This document shows positions 1 through 6,685 of a stretch of DNA of 12,242 nt, one piece after another. Position numbers and translations under genes: made by a program. Source of the DNA: RGIG4608 sp045606265 (GTDB lineage: Bacteria; Bacillota; Clostridia; Oscillospirales; CAG-272). Location: the NCBI GenBank assembly GCA_045606265.1, contig JAZURO010000129.1:1-12242 (forward strand), read 5' to 3'. Each line of letters opens with the position of its first letter. Positions within the stretch are counted from its first letter, which is position 1. A model generated the notes under the pieces. It worked only from the letters and a program-made list of their open reading frames with translations, searched no databases and had not been told where the DNA came from.

Positions 1-1
1 A

Positions 2-979
2 TATATTTCCGCTGAGGATATTCACGTTTATTCGATTGATGAGTGCTTTATTGATGCGACACCGTACCTGAAACTGTATAAAAAAACGCCCAAAGAATTG
101 GCTATTATGCTGATGGATGCCGTCCTGGCTGAAACTGGCATCTGTGCCACTGCCGGCATTGGGACCAATCTGTTTCTGGCCAAAGTTGCCCTGGATATCA
201 CGGCTAAAAAGGTTCCGGACCATATCGGGTATCTGGACCAGGATTTGTTCCGCAAACACCTTTGGCATCATAAGCCCCTGACAGATGTGTGGAATATTGG
301 AAATGGAATTGCAAAAAGGTTGGAAAAGTACGGTGTACACGACCTGCACGGGATAACAGAAATGCCGGAAGAAGTGCTTTACAAGGAATTTGGAACGAAT
401 GCTGAGTATCTTATCGACCATGCTCATGGTGTTGAGCCGTGTACTATTGCCGACATTCATAATTACCAGTCAAAGTCCCATTCTTTGTCTAATAGTCAGA
501 TTCTGTTTGAAGATTATGCGTATGATGATGCTTTGATTGTAATGCAGGAAATGGTGGATAATTTGGTCCTGGAGTTGGTGGAAAAGAATTTGGTGGCCAA
601 TGAGTTGTCTTTGGGGATTGGCTATTCTAAGGACGTTCACAGGCCCACAGGAGGCAGCAGGAAATTACCAGCGCACACGTCATCGTATAAGTCGCTGGTT
701 CGTGAGTTTATACGCCTGTTCCAGGAAACGACCGTCAAAGGTGTTCCGATCCGTAAACTGTCCATCGGTCTTGGCAATCTGATGGATGCTGATACTGTCC
801 ATCTGCAGCTGGATCTGTTTGCTGATACAGCGGCCGAGGAACGTGAAAACAAACTGCAGCATGCCTTGTTGGACATCAAGGGCAAATTCGGTAAGAATTC
901 TGTCCTGCGTGGTATCAATTTCTATGAAAAGTCCACAGGCAAAAAGCGCAATACTTTGGTGGGGGGACACAATGGCTGA
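2..979 (+). CDS. Y-family DNA polymerase (DinB/UmuC-like), 5'-truncated by the window edge
   Basis: Translesion DNA polymerase that copies damaged templates. The frame is open from base 2, so the true start lies left of the window and the first part of the palm is missing. The Y-family catalytic motif SIDE is at nt 32-43 (context YSIDECFID); its Asp-Glu pair binds the catalytic metals. Next come the rest of the palm (TAGIGTNLFLAK), a helix-hairpin-helix thumb (NIGNGIAKRLEKYGV) and a little-finger domain. A sliding-clamp binding pentapeptide, QLDLF, sits near the C-terminus (nt 806-820). It overlaps the YolD-like gene by 8 nt, an arrangement typical of Y-polymerase/YolD pairs, so the two are probably co-translated. 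Family assignment is firm. DinB versus UmuC subgroup is not resolved, because the N-terminus is absent. Codon use looks richer in G/C than the leftward operon. Confidence 0.95.
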   Translation, partial: YISAEDIHVYSIDECFIDATPYLKLYKKTPKELAIMLMDAVLAETGICATAGIGTNLFLAKVALDITAKKVPDHIGYLDQDLFRKHLWHHKPLTDVWNIGNGIAKRLEKYGVHDLHGITEMPEEVLYKEFGTNAEYLIDHAHGVEPCTIADIHNYQSKSHSLSNSQILFEDYAYDDALIVMQEMVDNLVLELVEKNLVANELSLGIGYSKDVHRPTGGSRKLPAHTSSYKSLVREFIRLFQETTVKGVPIRKLSIGLGNLMDADTVHLQLDLFADTAAEERENKLQHALLDIKGKFGKNSVLRGINFYEKSTGKKRNTLVGGHNG

Positions 980-1298
980 CGTATCTCGTGCTAAACAGTT
1001 TATGCCGTTTGCTGCCTTGCGTGGTTATTATGCCATGATTCTGTCCAAGAACCGTGTTGTTGAACCCAGACGGGAACTTATCGGTGATGCTGCGGATCGC
1101 TTGTCTGCAAAGCTGGGGCAGTTGAAAAAGGGTATGATGGTTCGGGTCCGGTTCTATCGTGTTGATGCCTATGAAACTGTTGAGGGGATTGTTACGAGGG
1201 TTGATCCGGAGTATCGCTATCTGACCATTGTAAAAACCAAGATTCCGTTTGATGATATCGTTGATGTTTCCGGTGCGGAAGTTGTTGAATCAGAATGA
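972..1298 (+). CDS. YolD-like protein, partner of the Y-family polymerase
   Basis: A 108-residue protein starting at the ATG that overlaps the polymerase stop by 8 nt. It carries the YolD-family hallmarks: an N-terminal RAKQFMPFAALRGYY segment, a central KKGMMVRVRFY strand and a C-terminal block reading ...LTIVKTKIPFDDIVDV. YolD-like proteins are small and usually encoded beside UmuC/DinB-type polymerases. They are thought to act like UmuD, as an accessory subunit, but the biochemistry is poorly known. Length and motif order match a complete family member. A longer reading of this frame would begin inside the polymerase gene and is rejected, because the family homology begins at this ATG. Confidence 0.9.
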   Translation: MADVSRAKQFMPFAALRGYYAMILSKNRVVEPRRELIGDAADRLSAKLGQLKKGMMVRVRFYRVDAYETVEGIVTRVDPEYRYLTIVKTKIPFDDIVDVSGAEVVESE

Positions 1299-1319
1299 TT
1301 TTTTCGTTATAGTGCCGCC

Positions 1320-1562
1320 ATGCAATATACAACACGCTTTATTCGTGAGCAAATTCAACTTGCCGCTGCGGCCAATCCTGGCAACCGGCATGTGTGTGTT
1401 ATTCTGCCTACAATTGATCCAAAGCGGTGTTTTATTCTGTCCTATGATTTGCGTGCCAAGAAGATCGATGGCCTGATTGAGCAGTTTGGCACCCATGGCA
1501 AAAAGCGCAAACGTGTTGCCGTTCTTGATGATCTACTGGCCGAGGTCAATCCTGCTGCATAA
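1320..1562 (+). CDS. small hypothetical protein (80 aa)
   Basis: I do not recognise this family. The ORF begins 21 nt after the YolD-like stop, in the same reading frame, and encodes a mixed alpha/beta-looking protein (TTRFIREQIQLAAAA helix, then VCVILPTIDPKRCFILSYDL strands) with a basic GKKRKRV patch near the end. Codon use resembles the two genes before it, which favours real coding. Against this, no Shine-Dalgarno sequence precedes the ATG, and the last 30 nt overlap the 3' end of the convergent leftward gene. It may be a genuine third member of the polymerase operon, expressed by coupling, or a remnant. Confidence 0.5.
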   Translation: MQYTTRFIREQIQLAAAANPGNRHVCVILPTIDPKRCFILSYDLRAKKIDGLIEQFGTHGKKRKRVAVLDDLLAEVNPAA

Positions 1563-2213
1563 ACCAGGTTTAGCTGGCAGCTTTAATCTGTATCTTCCCT
1601 TGCTGTCTGTCGCTATGATTTCACGCCATGTCTTGTGGTTCCTGAATATGCTTTGTATTCTTGCCGATCCGGAACCTATGCCGCTAAGTATGCGTTTACC
1701 ATAGACCCACAGCTCGCCTTTCTCTCTGGCCTCCCACAGCATTCTTATGACTTTGCCCTGGGTTTCACCGAATTTCAATTCCTTGCCTTGCCAGATAATG
1801 CATGTAAAGTCGCTGGTCGCTATTTGGAAATCGCTTTCTTTTCGGACCATGATTCTTTCTTCAAAGTCCTTTATGCATTCAAAGAAAAACACCAGATCAT
1901 CAAACTCAATTGTGATATCTGGTGCTTGGGGGTATTTTATCTTGTGGCTGGTTATAGTTGTCGGGATTTTGGGGTTTCGGAAAAGTCGGTAGATTTCTTT
2001 TTGATCGAGATGGTGGTGTTTTGGGAGTGGGAAGTTAGGTCGTTGTTCAGGTGGCCAGTTGCGTTCGAAGGCTATTTCCAGTGCAACCGGCCTTATACAG
2101 CAGCATATCTGTCCGGTTTCTATTAGCATTTCTATTACGCTGATTCCGCATTGCCATCGCTTTGCTAGTTCTTCCACACTCATAAATACGTGCGGTATGT
2201 CTACCTCTACCAT
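1533..2213 (-). CDS. putative DNA-binding protein with N-terminal HTH and C-terminal winged-helix-like domain
   Basis: A 226-residue protein read leftward. The start at 2213 has a good ribosome-binding site (AGAGGG, about 5 nt upstream). Residues 11-37 (MSVEELAKRWQCGISVIEMLIETGQI) resemble the helix-turn-helix of MerR/excisionase-like proteins. Residues 136-212 look like a winged helix: FTCIIWQGKELKFGETQ, then a helix with VIRMLWEA, a loop GSGSARIQSIFR and a closing WREIIATDSKGRYRL hairpin. The middle is acidic and aromatic (DDLVFFFE) with no motif I know. The likely role is a transcriptional regulator or an element-specific DNA-binding factor, but the target is unknown. The last 30 nt overlap the convergent 80-aa ORF, so the extreme C-terminus (after about residue 214) may have been gained at a junction. 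A promoter and terminator lie upstream. Confidence 0.7.
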   Translation of the reverse strand: MVEVDIPHVFMSVEELAKRWQCGISVIEMLIETGQICCCIRPVALEIAFERNWPPEQRPNFPLPKHHHLDQKEIYRLFRNPKIPTTITSHKIKYPQAPDITIEFDDLVFFFECIKDFEERIMVRKESDFQIATSDFTCIIWQGKELKFGETQGKVIRMLWEAREKGELWVYGKRILSGIGSGSARIQSIFRNHKTWREIIATDSKGRYRLKLPAKPGLCSRIDLGQ

Positions 2214-2239
2214 CTTACCCTCTTAGTTTTCCGAATAGC

Positions 2240-2271
2240 AAAAAAGGAGTCGCCAAACGGCTAACTCCTTT
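2240..2271 (-). terminator. intrinsic terminator of the eight-gene leftward operon
   Basis: Read leftward, AAAGGAGT (2271-2264) pairs with ACTCCTTT (2250-2243). An inner GCC/GGC pair (2261-2259 with 2254-2252) encloses a GTTT loop, and a run of T follows (complement of 2240-2245). It lies 65 nt after the APH-family stop and upstream of the HTH gene start at 2213, so it should end operon transcription and insulate the HTH gene. Confidence 0.8.
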
Positions 2272-2285
2272 CCTATTCTGTTCAA

Positions 2286-2314
2286 ATTTTACACCATAAT
2301 TATATGGGTTTCAA
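2286..2314 (-). promoter_or_regulatory. candidate sigma70 promoter for the HTH gene or for a short leader RNA
   Basis: On the minus strand TTGAAA (2314-2309) and TAAAAT (2291-2286) are separated by exactly 17 bp, each box one base off consensus. Transcription would begin near 2279. The intrinsic terminator lies between this promoter and the HTH start, so most transcripts may stop after about 40 nt unless read-through occurs. The region is AT-rich, so chance cannot be excluded. Confidence 0.45.
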
Positions 2315-2336
2315 CAGGAAAGAAAGCCTAGGAAAT

Positions 2337-3215
2337 TCATCTGTAGGCTTCTTCCATGTGTCTACATGCTATGAGTTTTTTTAACCTCTTTACATTTTGA
2401 TCGCTTGATACCCAACTTAACTCTGGTTGTTTTACTCCCATCAAAAACATACATAAACAGTAAAAGAATTGCCTATCTTGAAAGGTTGTATCAAATCGTT
2501 TCCCGTATCCGACTTCAAACATTTCTTGCGGTTCGCCGTACATGTATCTGAACTCGTATGCCGGATCAGCATACTGAAATGCCCCCAAATCAATTACCCC
2601 TGTAATAGTGGCATTATCCTGACTTACCATTATGTTATTAAAGTGTAAATCCGCATGACAAGGCAGCAGTACCATGTCTTTTGCCGCATCTTTGTATACA
2701 CTAAAAGCATTTTCTATTATGGAACGTTCTTCTACTGATAATTTTCCACGTGTTTCTTCTGTATACCAACTATCAAAACACTTAATTTGATACTCCGCTG
2801 TTCTTTTTAATCGTCCAGGCATTTGTTGATTTTTTATGGAATGTATCTGCTTACAAATTCTGCCATATTGAAACTGAATTGCCTGCTTTGTGTTGTCAGG
2901 CAGTCTTAGATATTCTTCATATGAAAATGCTTTGCCAGGCACCCTGGTTTCTATTAAAATCTCTCGTCCATCTTCCAATCTGGAGTGTGTTATAAGTTTT
3001 GGTATTACAAGTTTTGTTTTGTTGGCCAAATAATCAAGAACTTTATCCTCAGCATTTTGGTAGTCATTGGGTAGCTGGTTCTTGGAAACCTTTGCTATGT
3101 AGTTATTACCTATGGCCCATGTTTGTGCAAACAACCCCTCATTCAGAGGGGTTATTGCATCTGCCTGTATATCAGGCAGGTTTCCATTTATAAGGTTCAG
3201 TATTTGTTTCTGCAA
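2337..3215 (-). CDS. aminoglycoside phosphotransferase (APH)-fold small-molecule kinase
   Basis: A 292-residue kinase of the APH/choline-kinase family, last gene of the operon. The catalytic loop is CHADLHFNNIM (residues 186-196; Asp189 catalytic base, Asn194 metal ligand). The DFG-like metal site is VIDLGAFQYADP (Asp209). Lys42 in YIAKVSK is the probable ATP-binding lysine. It should transfer the gamma-phosphate of ATP to a hydroxyl of a small molecule. The family also includes homoserine, choline and methylthioribose kinases, so drug resistance should not be assumed; context suggests a nucleoside or sugar substrate. The start is a TTG, 2 nt after the GreA-like stop with only a weak GAGAT upstream. 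The first in-frame ATG (residue 132) would delete the N-lobe, so TTG and translational coupling are the best reading. Two strong hairpin sequences lie in codons 13-28. Confidence 0.88.
   Translation of the reverse strand: MQKQILNLINGNLPDIQADAITPLNEGLFAQTWAIGNNYIAKVSKNQLPNDYQNAEDKVLDYLANKTKLVIPKLITHSRLEDGREILIETRVPGKAFSYEEYLRLPDNTKQAIQFQYGRICKQIHSIKNQQMPGRLKRTAEYQIKCFDSWYTEETRGKLSVEERSIIENAFSVYKDAAKDMVLLPCHADLHFNNIMVSQDNATITGVIDLGAFQYADPAYEFRYMYGEPQEMFEVGYGKRFDTTFQDRQFFYCLCMFLMGVKQPELSWVSSDQNVKRLKKLIACRHMEEAYR
3133..3179 (-). repeat. two adjacent perfect inverted repeats inside the APH-family coding start
   Basis: AACCCCTC (3133-3140) and GAGGGGTT (3146-3153) form a perfect 8-bp inverted repeat with a 5-nt loop. 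Seven bases further on, CTGCCTG (3161-3167) and CAGGCAG (3173-3179) form a perfect 7-bp repeat with a 5-nt loop. In the mRNA these would be tandem hairpins 36-83 nt after the TTG start. They are in coding sequence and may influence translation, pausing or RNA processing at the end of the operon. Confidence 0.55.
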
Positions 3216-3217
3216 GC

Positions 3218-3709
3218 TTATCTCATTTTTTGGATATCTAATACAGTAAGTTTGAATGTGCCAATTGGAATCTTAACTGTGCGTACGTCCCCAACCTTAG
3301 CACCCATCAATGGGAATACAATCGGTGCATTATAACTGTATATTTTGTTCTTGTAATCCTCGCCACCCAACGGTACCAGCCCAATAGTTTTTTCCTGTTG
3401 CTTTAGGTTGGCAAGATTTTCTTCTAACACCTTAACCCAGCAATACATACCTACAATCTTTGGGTTGGCAGGAATAGTGTCTGCAAAAACCCGATAATTG
3501 TCCAGTTCTCTTACCGCTTTGAACAGCTTATCTTCTGCCAATTTTTCCTCACGAGTTAGGCTTTCATAGGCAAAGTTATCATGCCATGAGTTTGTGTCGC
3601 CCTCAAAAGCATTATTCTTTTCTTTTCTGATGTGGTCCAGTTCCGCCTCTAGTTGTTTAATTCTGGCAATACTTGACTGCATGTATTCTTGTGTGACAAA
3701 GACTTTCAT
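3218..3709 (-). CDS. GreA/GreB-family transcript-cleavage factor-like protein
   Basis: A 163-residue protein with GreA/GreB architecture. Residues 1-75 form an N-terminal coiled coil (IARIKQLEAELDHIRKEK and EEKLAEDKLFKAVRELD) with an acidic tip EGDTNSWHDNFAYE (36-49). Residues 80-163 form the FKBP-like C-terminal domain ending YNAPIVFPLMGAKVGDVRTV. Gre factors insert the coiled coil into the RNA polymerase secondary channel and stimulate cleavage of the transcript 3' end. The usual GD..ENAEY tip appears here as GD......DNFAY, with three extra residues and Asp44 replacing the catalytic Glu, so it is a divergent paralogue, not the housekeeping factor. Its ribosome-binding site (AAGGGA) overlaps the stop of the MBL gene 9 nt upstream. 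In an operon of nucleotide enzymes it may protect host transcription; that is inference. Confidence 0.82.
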   Translation of the reverse strand: MKVFVTQEYMQSSIARIKQLEAELDHIRKEKNNAFEGDTNSWHDNFAYESLTREEKLAEDKLFKAVRELDNYRVFADTIPANPKIVGMYCWVKVLEENLANLKQQEKTIGLVPLGGEDYKNKIYSYNAPIVFPLMGAKVGDVRTVKIPIGTFKLTVLDIQKMR

Positions 3710-3718
3710 TTCAATCCC

Positions 3719-4384
3719 TTATCTCTGTATTATTTGTCCCCGTTTGCAGATACCTGCGAAACCGTTATTTCTTACAAATTCTTGAGCCTCTTCATATTCA
3801 TTTTTAGGAATATGAACTAGCCATGTTTTGTTCTTTATATCATATGGCGCATTATTTAGAACGGCGATGTTCGAATGCGTCATATTTGGTTTTACCGTTG
3901 CTTCATGGAATATAATATCTGCTTTCTTGGCAAAGTCAGTATGAAGCAATGATTGGTTTGTATCACCTGAGTATAATATTTTATTCTCTAAAAACAAGCA
4001 ATTGTTTGGTTCCTCGCCTGGGATATGTTCCGTTTCCATAGTTTGATACAAAATTTTGCCGTTTGGTGACACCTTTTTCCAGCTTGAATCAGATATGCCC
4101 TGAAGCCGTAGCAACGCTTTACAGTCTGCACCACCAACCATAAGTCGTTTTCCTAGTTTGTACTTCGCATATAGTATCAAAGTAGATAATGATCCAGTAT
4201 GGTCGCCGTGCAGGTGCGAAATAAGCACCGCATCTACATCCGGCAGAAGTCCCTGTCTATGTAACTCAGGGAAAACGGTGTAGCCGCAATCTAAAAGTAT
4301 ACCAACCCCCTCGTCATTTTTTACAAACAACGAGGTGTTATACCCATCAAATGCACCGTTTGCCCCAAGCACATGTATTTTCAT
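3719..4384 (-). CDS. metallo-beta-lactamase-fold hydrolase, RNase Z/phosphodiesterase-like
   Basis: A 221-residue stand-alone MBL-fold enzyme with a complete two-metal site: SHLHGDH (His57, His59, Asp61, His62), His120 in ETEHIPG, Asp141 in YSGDTN and His191 in WLVHIP. The HEAT motif at 160-163 and this spacing recall RNase Z and related phosphodiesterases rather than beta-lactamases. It should hydrolyse a phosphodiester, cyclic phosphate or similar bond in a soluble substrate; no signal peptide is seen. The start is set by AAGGA about 7 nt before the ATG, and that ATG overlaps the CYTH gene's TAA by 1 nt. Neighbouring a CYTH triphosphate enzyme, it could act on the product or by-product of that reaction, such as a cyclic nucleotide. 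RNA cleavage is an alternative. Confidence 0.88.
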   Translation of the reverse strand: MKIHVLGANGAFDGYNTSLFVKNDEGVGILLDCGYTVFPELHRQGLLPDVDAVLISHLHGDHTGSLSTLILYAKYKLGKRLMVGGADCKALLRLQGISDSSWKKVSPNGKILYQTMETEHIPGEEPNNCLFLENKILYSGDTNQSLLHTDFAKKADIIFHEATVKPNMTHSNIAVLNNAPYDIKNKTWLVHIPKNEYEEAQEFVRNNGFAGICKRGQIIQR

Positions 4385-5181
4385 TATAAATCCTTATCAA
4401 ATAATAATTCAGGGACTTCTTTTATTTTAATTCCCTTTCTTCTATACAACTCCTCAGTGTTGCAAGAAACTATTTCCATGCCTCTATAGTCGCACTTATC
4501 TATCAATTCATCATAGATGCTTTCATCTTCAGACTCGATTTCCATATATGGTTCAAGGTGTGGCCACTGATCAATATCAATTTCTGCCCCTTTGTATTCA
4601 TACTGAGTTCTTATCTTTTCTTGAACATTCCGCTTAGCAAACCCCAACGCAGTCAACAAAGCATCTGTTTCTTCAACACTGTTTACTGGTATCTCATATT
4701 CACCAACTTTTTGTATAGCAGATGTATTTTTATCAAATACATGTTTCACTGTTAGGGTTGACTTATCACCAGTTCTGCGTAATCTTATCCACTTATTTGG
4801 GTTGATACCAAGTTCTAAAATATGTGATGCAATTGGAAGATTTTTTATCGTTGCAACATCATCTAACATATCTACAATTTCATCAAGTGTTGTCTTGCCA
4901 TATGAATTCATGACTGGTTGAACTAGTTCGTCTGGCAACAGATCTTCCACCTCTATAAATAGGTTTTTTAATCTCTGTCTATATGATTTTTCAATCAACA
5001 CCCCTGGTGCTTTTTCCAGCTGGTCTATTATTTCTTTAAATCGGTGTCCTATTGTTGGCAAATCATATGTATAAATCTTTTGACGATTTTTACCCTTAAA
5101 TGTTGCCCCAAGGTTCTTTAATTTGCTCTCTGCATCCTCTACAGATATATTTAAGATTTTTATCTCTTTTTCGTAGCTCAT
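4384..5181 (-). CDS. CYTH-domain protein (class IV adenylate cyclase / triphosphatase family) with a large insertion
   Basis: The CYTH signature ExExK is intact at the N-terminus (Glu4, Glu6, Lys8 in YEKEIKIL). The remaining tunnel strands are recognisable: WIRLRR (131-136), STLTVKH (141-147), EYEIPV (161-166), KIRTQYEYKGAEIDID (189-204) and YMEIES (212-217). These enzymes bind a triphosphate with metals inside a beta-barrel tunnel and either cyclise ATP to cAMP or hydrolyse a triphosphate. At 265 residues it is longer than CyaB-type proteins (about 180). The excess is an 85-residue helical insertion (about 42-128) between the first hairpin and WIRLRR, perhaps for substrate or partner recognition. 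The ribosome-binding site is AGAGGG; the start overlaps the radical SAM stop by 4 nt. Cyclase versus triphosphatase cannot be told from sequence. Confidence 0.87.
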   Translation of the reverse strand: MSYEKEIKILNISVEDAESKLKNLGATFKGKNRQKIYTYDLPTIGHRFKEIIDQLEKAPGVLIEKSYRQRLKNLFIEVEDLLPDELVQPVMNSYGKTTLDEIVDMLDDVATIKNLPIASHILELGINPNKWIRLRRTGDKSTLTVKHVFDKNTSAIQKVGEYEIPVNSVEETDALLTALGFAKRNVQEKIRTQYEYKGAEIDIDQWPHLEPYMEIESEDESIYDELIDKCDYRGMEIVSCNTEELYRRKGIKIKEVPELLFDKDL

Positions 5182-5939
5182 CTGTTTTTCCCTCTCAGTT
5201 GTTTAATTAAGATGTCTTTTCCGTTGGAATTATAGCATAGGTTCCCATTTGGGGTTATAACTAAATATTTACTTTCAAGCGAAGACTTATTTCTGAATGT
5301 TAGGTTTGCATGTTTTAAGTGTTGCTGAAAGTATGTTTTTGCCTGCTCAAACTGTTCTGTTGTGACAGCTGTGTTGCTAAATGTGTCTATTGCACGTCCA
5401 CGAATTGGCGACACCTGAAACAATCTCACACCATCAATTGGCAACTCATTTAGTCTTGTGACAAGTTCTGGTATTGAATTCAGGTTGAATTTGTTAATCA
5501 CGACATTTATTGTCACTTTCTTATTCGGATAGCAATCCTTAATATGTTTAACAACTGCTAATACCTGTTCCTGATGGGTTGCGCCTCTGCCCAATTTGGC
5601 ATTGATTGTTGAATCCACAGTGTCAAGCGACAAGGTAAACATATCGATATATTCAGCAATTTTTTGCAAACGTTCCGGTGTTAACAGCGCACCATTTGTA
5701 TTCAACTTGTTTATTATTTTATGCTCATATGATGTTTGAAGCAGTATATCTAAACCCTGATACAGTAGTGGTTCGCCACCAGACCATGTCAATTCCTTTA
5801 TACCCCTTGATATCAGATACTGCAATATGCCCATGCTTTCTGCAGCAGAACAATCTGTTGCATTTTGCTCTCTAAAGCAATAAATGCAGTTCTGGTTGCA
5901 CTTTGATGTTATATTCCAGCACAGTTCTTTTTTGCTCAT
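5178..5939 (-). CDS. radical SAM enzyme with viperin-like features
   Basis: A 253-residue radical SAM protein. The [4Fe-4S] motif CNQNCIYC (Cys14, Cys18, Cys21) is followed by SGGEP (53-57, SAM binding), TNG (81-83) and SLD (104-106). It then reads LGRG (116-119), TINVVINKFN (143-152), FQVSP (174-178) and KYLVITPNG (224-232). That order matches the viperin layout (SCD, IGRG, KINSVINRFN, KVFQ, SYLILDE). MoaA shares some of it, but the MoaA C-terminal cysteine triad is absent and only one Cys (235) remains, so no SPASM cluster. Viperins convert an NTP to the 3'-deoxy-3',4'-didehydro form, a chain terminator. A CMPK2-like kinase in the same operon strengthens this reading. AGAGG precedes the ATG, which overlaps the methyltransferase stop (ATGA). 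Radical SAM membership is certain; the viperin-like chemistry is a hypothesis. Confidence 0.9.
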   Translation of the reverse strand: MSKKELCWNITSKCNQNCIYCFREQNATDCSAAESMGILQYLISRGIKELTWSGGEPLLYQGLDILLQTSYEHKIINKLNTNGALLTPERLQKIAEYIDMFTLSLDTVDSTINAKLGRGATHQEQVLAVVKHIKDCYPNKKVTINVVINKFNLNSIPELVTRLNELPIDGVRLFQVSPIRGRAIDTFSNTAVTTEQFEQAKTYFQQHLKHANLTFRNKSSLESKYLVITPNGNLCYNSNGKDILIKQLRGKNR

Positions 5940-6685
5940 CTTTGCCTCTTTTGTGCCAACACATACCCAAATCTATGATAATGGTGATAAGGATGCTCTG
6001 TATGAGCATGTTCAAATGATGGTGTGTTGTTCTCTTTTATATGCAGCACTTGCCATTCTTCTGTCGGGAAGAATGTCGCCATTTGTCCTTTTCTGAGATA
6101 CTTATTTTCTGGGAACCTGTCGTAGTCCTGTTCATCTATTGCCATCATATAGTCAATGTATAGGTAACCACCATCAGATACTATCCCTTGTATTATTTTT
6201 GTCTTTTCTTCTAGTGTTTTTGATGCATTAAGAGAATATTGATAAGAACATGAAGTGAAAACTACATCAAACTTTTGTTTTGGAGGCAAAGCGTAGAAAT
6301 CTCGTTCTTCAATCTTTACCAAATGATTCAATCCCTCTATCTTAACCTTTTCTATACATCCCTTGTATGTTCTTGGTTCTGTTGGGAACGGTGGCAAAGT
6401 TGTAAGCCCTGCATATGGGATTGGCTTTGTTTTTTCATATATAGGGAACTCTTTTGTTGCACCATATAGTGCGCTTTTATCCACGTCGTAACCCGTAACG
6501 TGATGTCCCTTGCGTGCGAACGGGAACACAAATTTTCCATCAGAACATCCAACAACGCAGGCATTGAAATGTCCATTAAACGTATGTTCCGCCAATCTAA
6601 TTAAACCGTAGAGCCTGCTTGGTGGTTGCCCCCAAATACTTTTTGTTTTCAATTTAACGCCTTTTTGTATTTTGATTGCATGCAT
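5936..6685 (-). CDS. class I SAM-dependent methyltransferase
   Basis: A Rossmann-fold methyltransferase of about 249 residues. Motif I is CVVGCSDGK (43-51 from the chosen ATG), followed by HHVTGYDVDKSAL with Asp67 as the likely ribose-binding acid, then FDVVFTSCSYQYS (motif IV region) and GGYLYIDYM. The glycine loop VGCSDGKFVFPFARKG resembles thiopurine/TehB-like small-molecule methyltransferases, and no RNA- or DNA-binding domain is evident. The substrate is unknown; a nucleotide or metabolite fits the context. An earlier TTG at 6733 would add 16 residues but lacks a ribosome-binding site and would deepen the overlap with the U32 gene to 80 nt. I prefer the ATG at 6685 (32-nt overlap). The stop overlaps the radical SAM start by 4 nt. 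Confidence 0.85.
   Translation of the reverse strand: MHAIKIQKGVKLKTKSIWGQPPSRLYGLIRLAEHTFNGHFNACVVGCSDGKFVFPFARKGHHVTGYDVDKSALYGATKEFPIYEKTKPIPYAGLTTLPPFPTEPRTYKGCIEKVKIEGLNHLVKIEERDFYALPPKQKFDVVFTSCSYQYSLNASKTLEEKTKIIQGIVSDGGYLYIDYMMAIDEQDYDRFPENKYLRKGQMATFFPTEEWQVLHIKENNTPSFEHAHTEHPYHHYHRFGYVLAQKRQR

Noticed and set aside
1296..1298. TGA recoding joining YolD-like and the 80-aa ORF
   Set aside because: TGA ends several other genes here in ATGA overlaps with the next start, and the YolD-like protein is already full length.
1635..2126. + strand ORF of 163 codons
   Set aside because: Antisense of the HTH/winged-helix gene, with no motif and no ribosome-binding site.
5178..5939. Calling the radical SAM protein MoaA (molybdopterin synthesis)
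   Set aside because: It lacks the C-terminal second Fe-S cluster cysteines and is shorter; no other molybdopterin genes are nearby.
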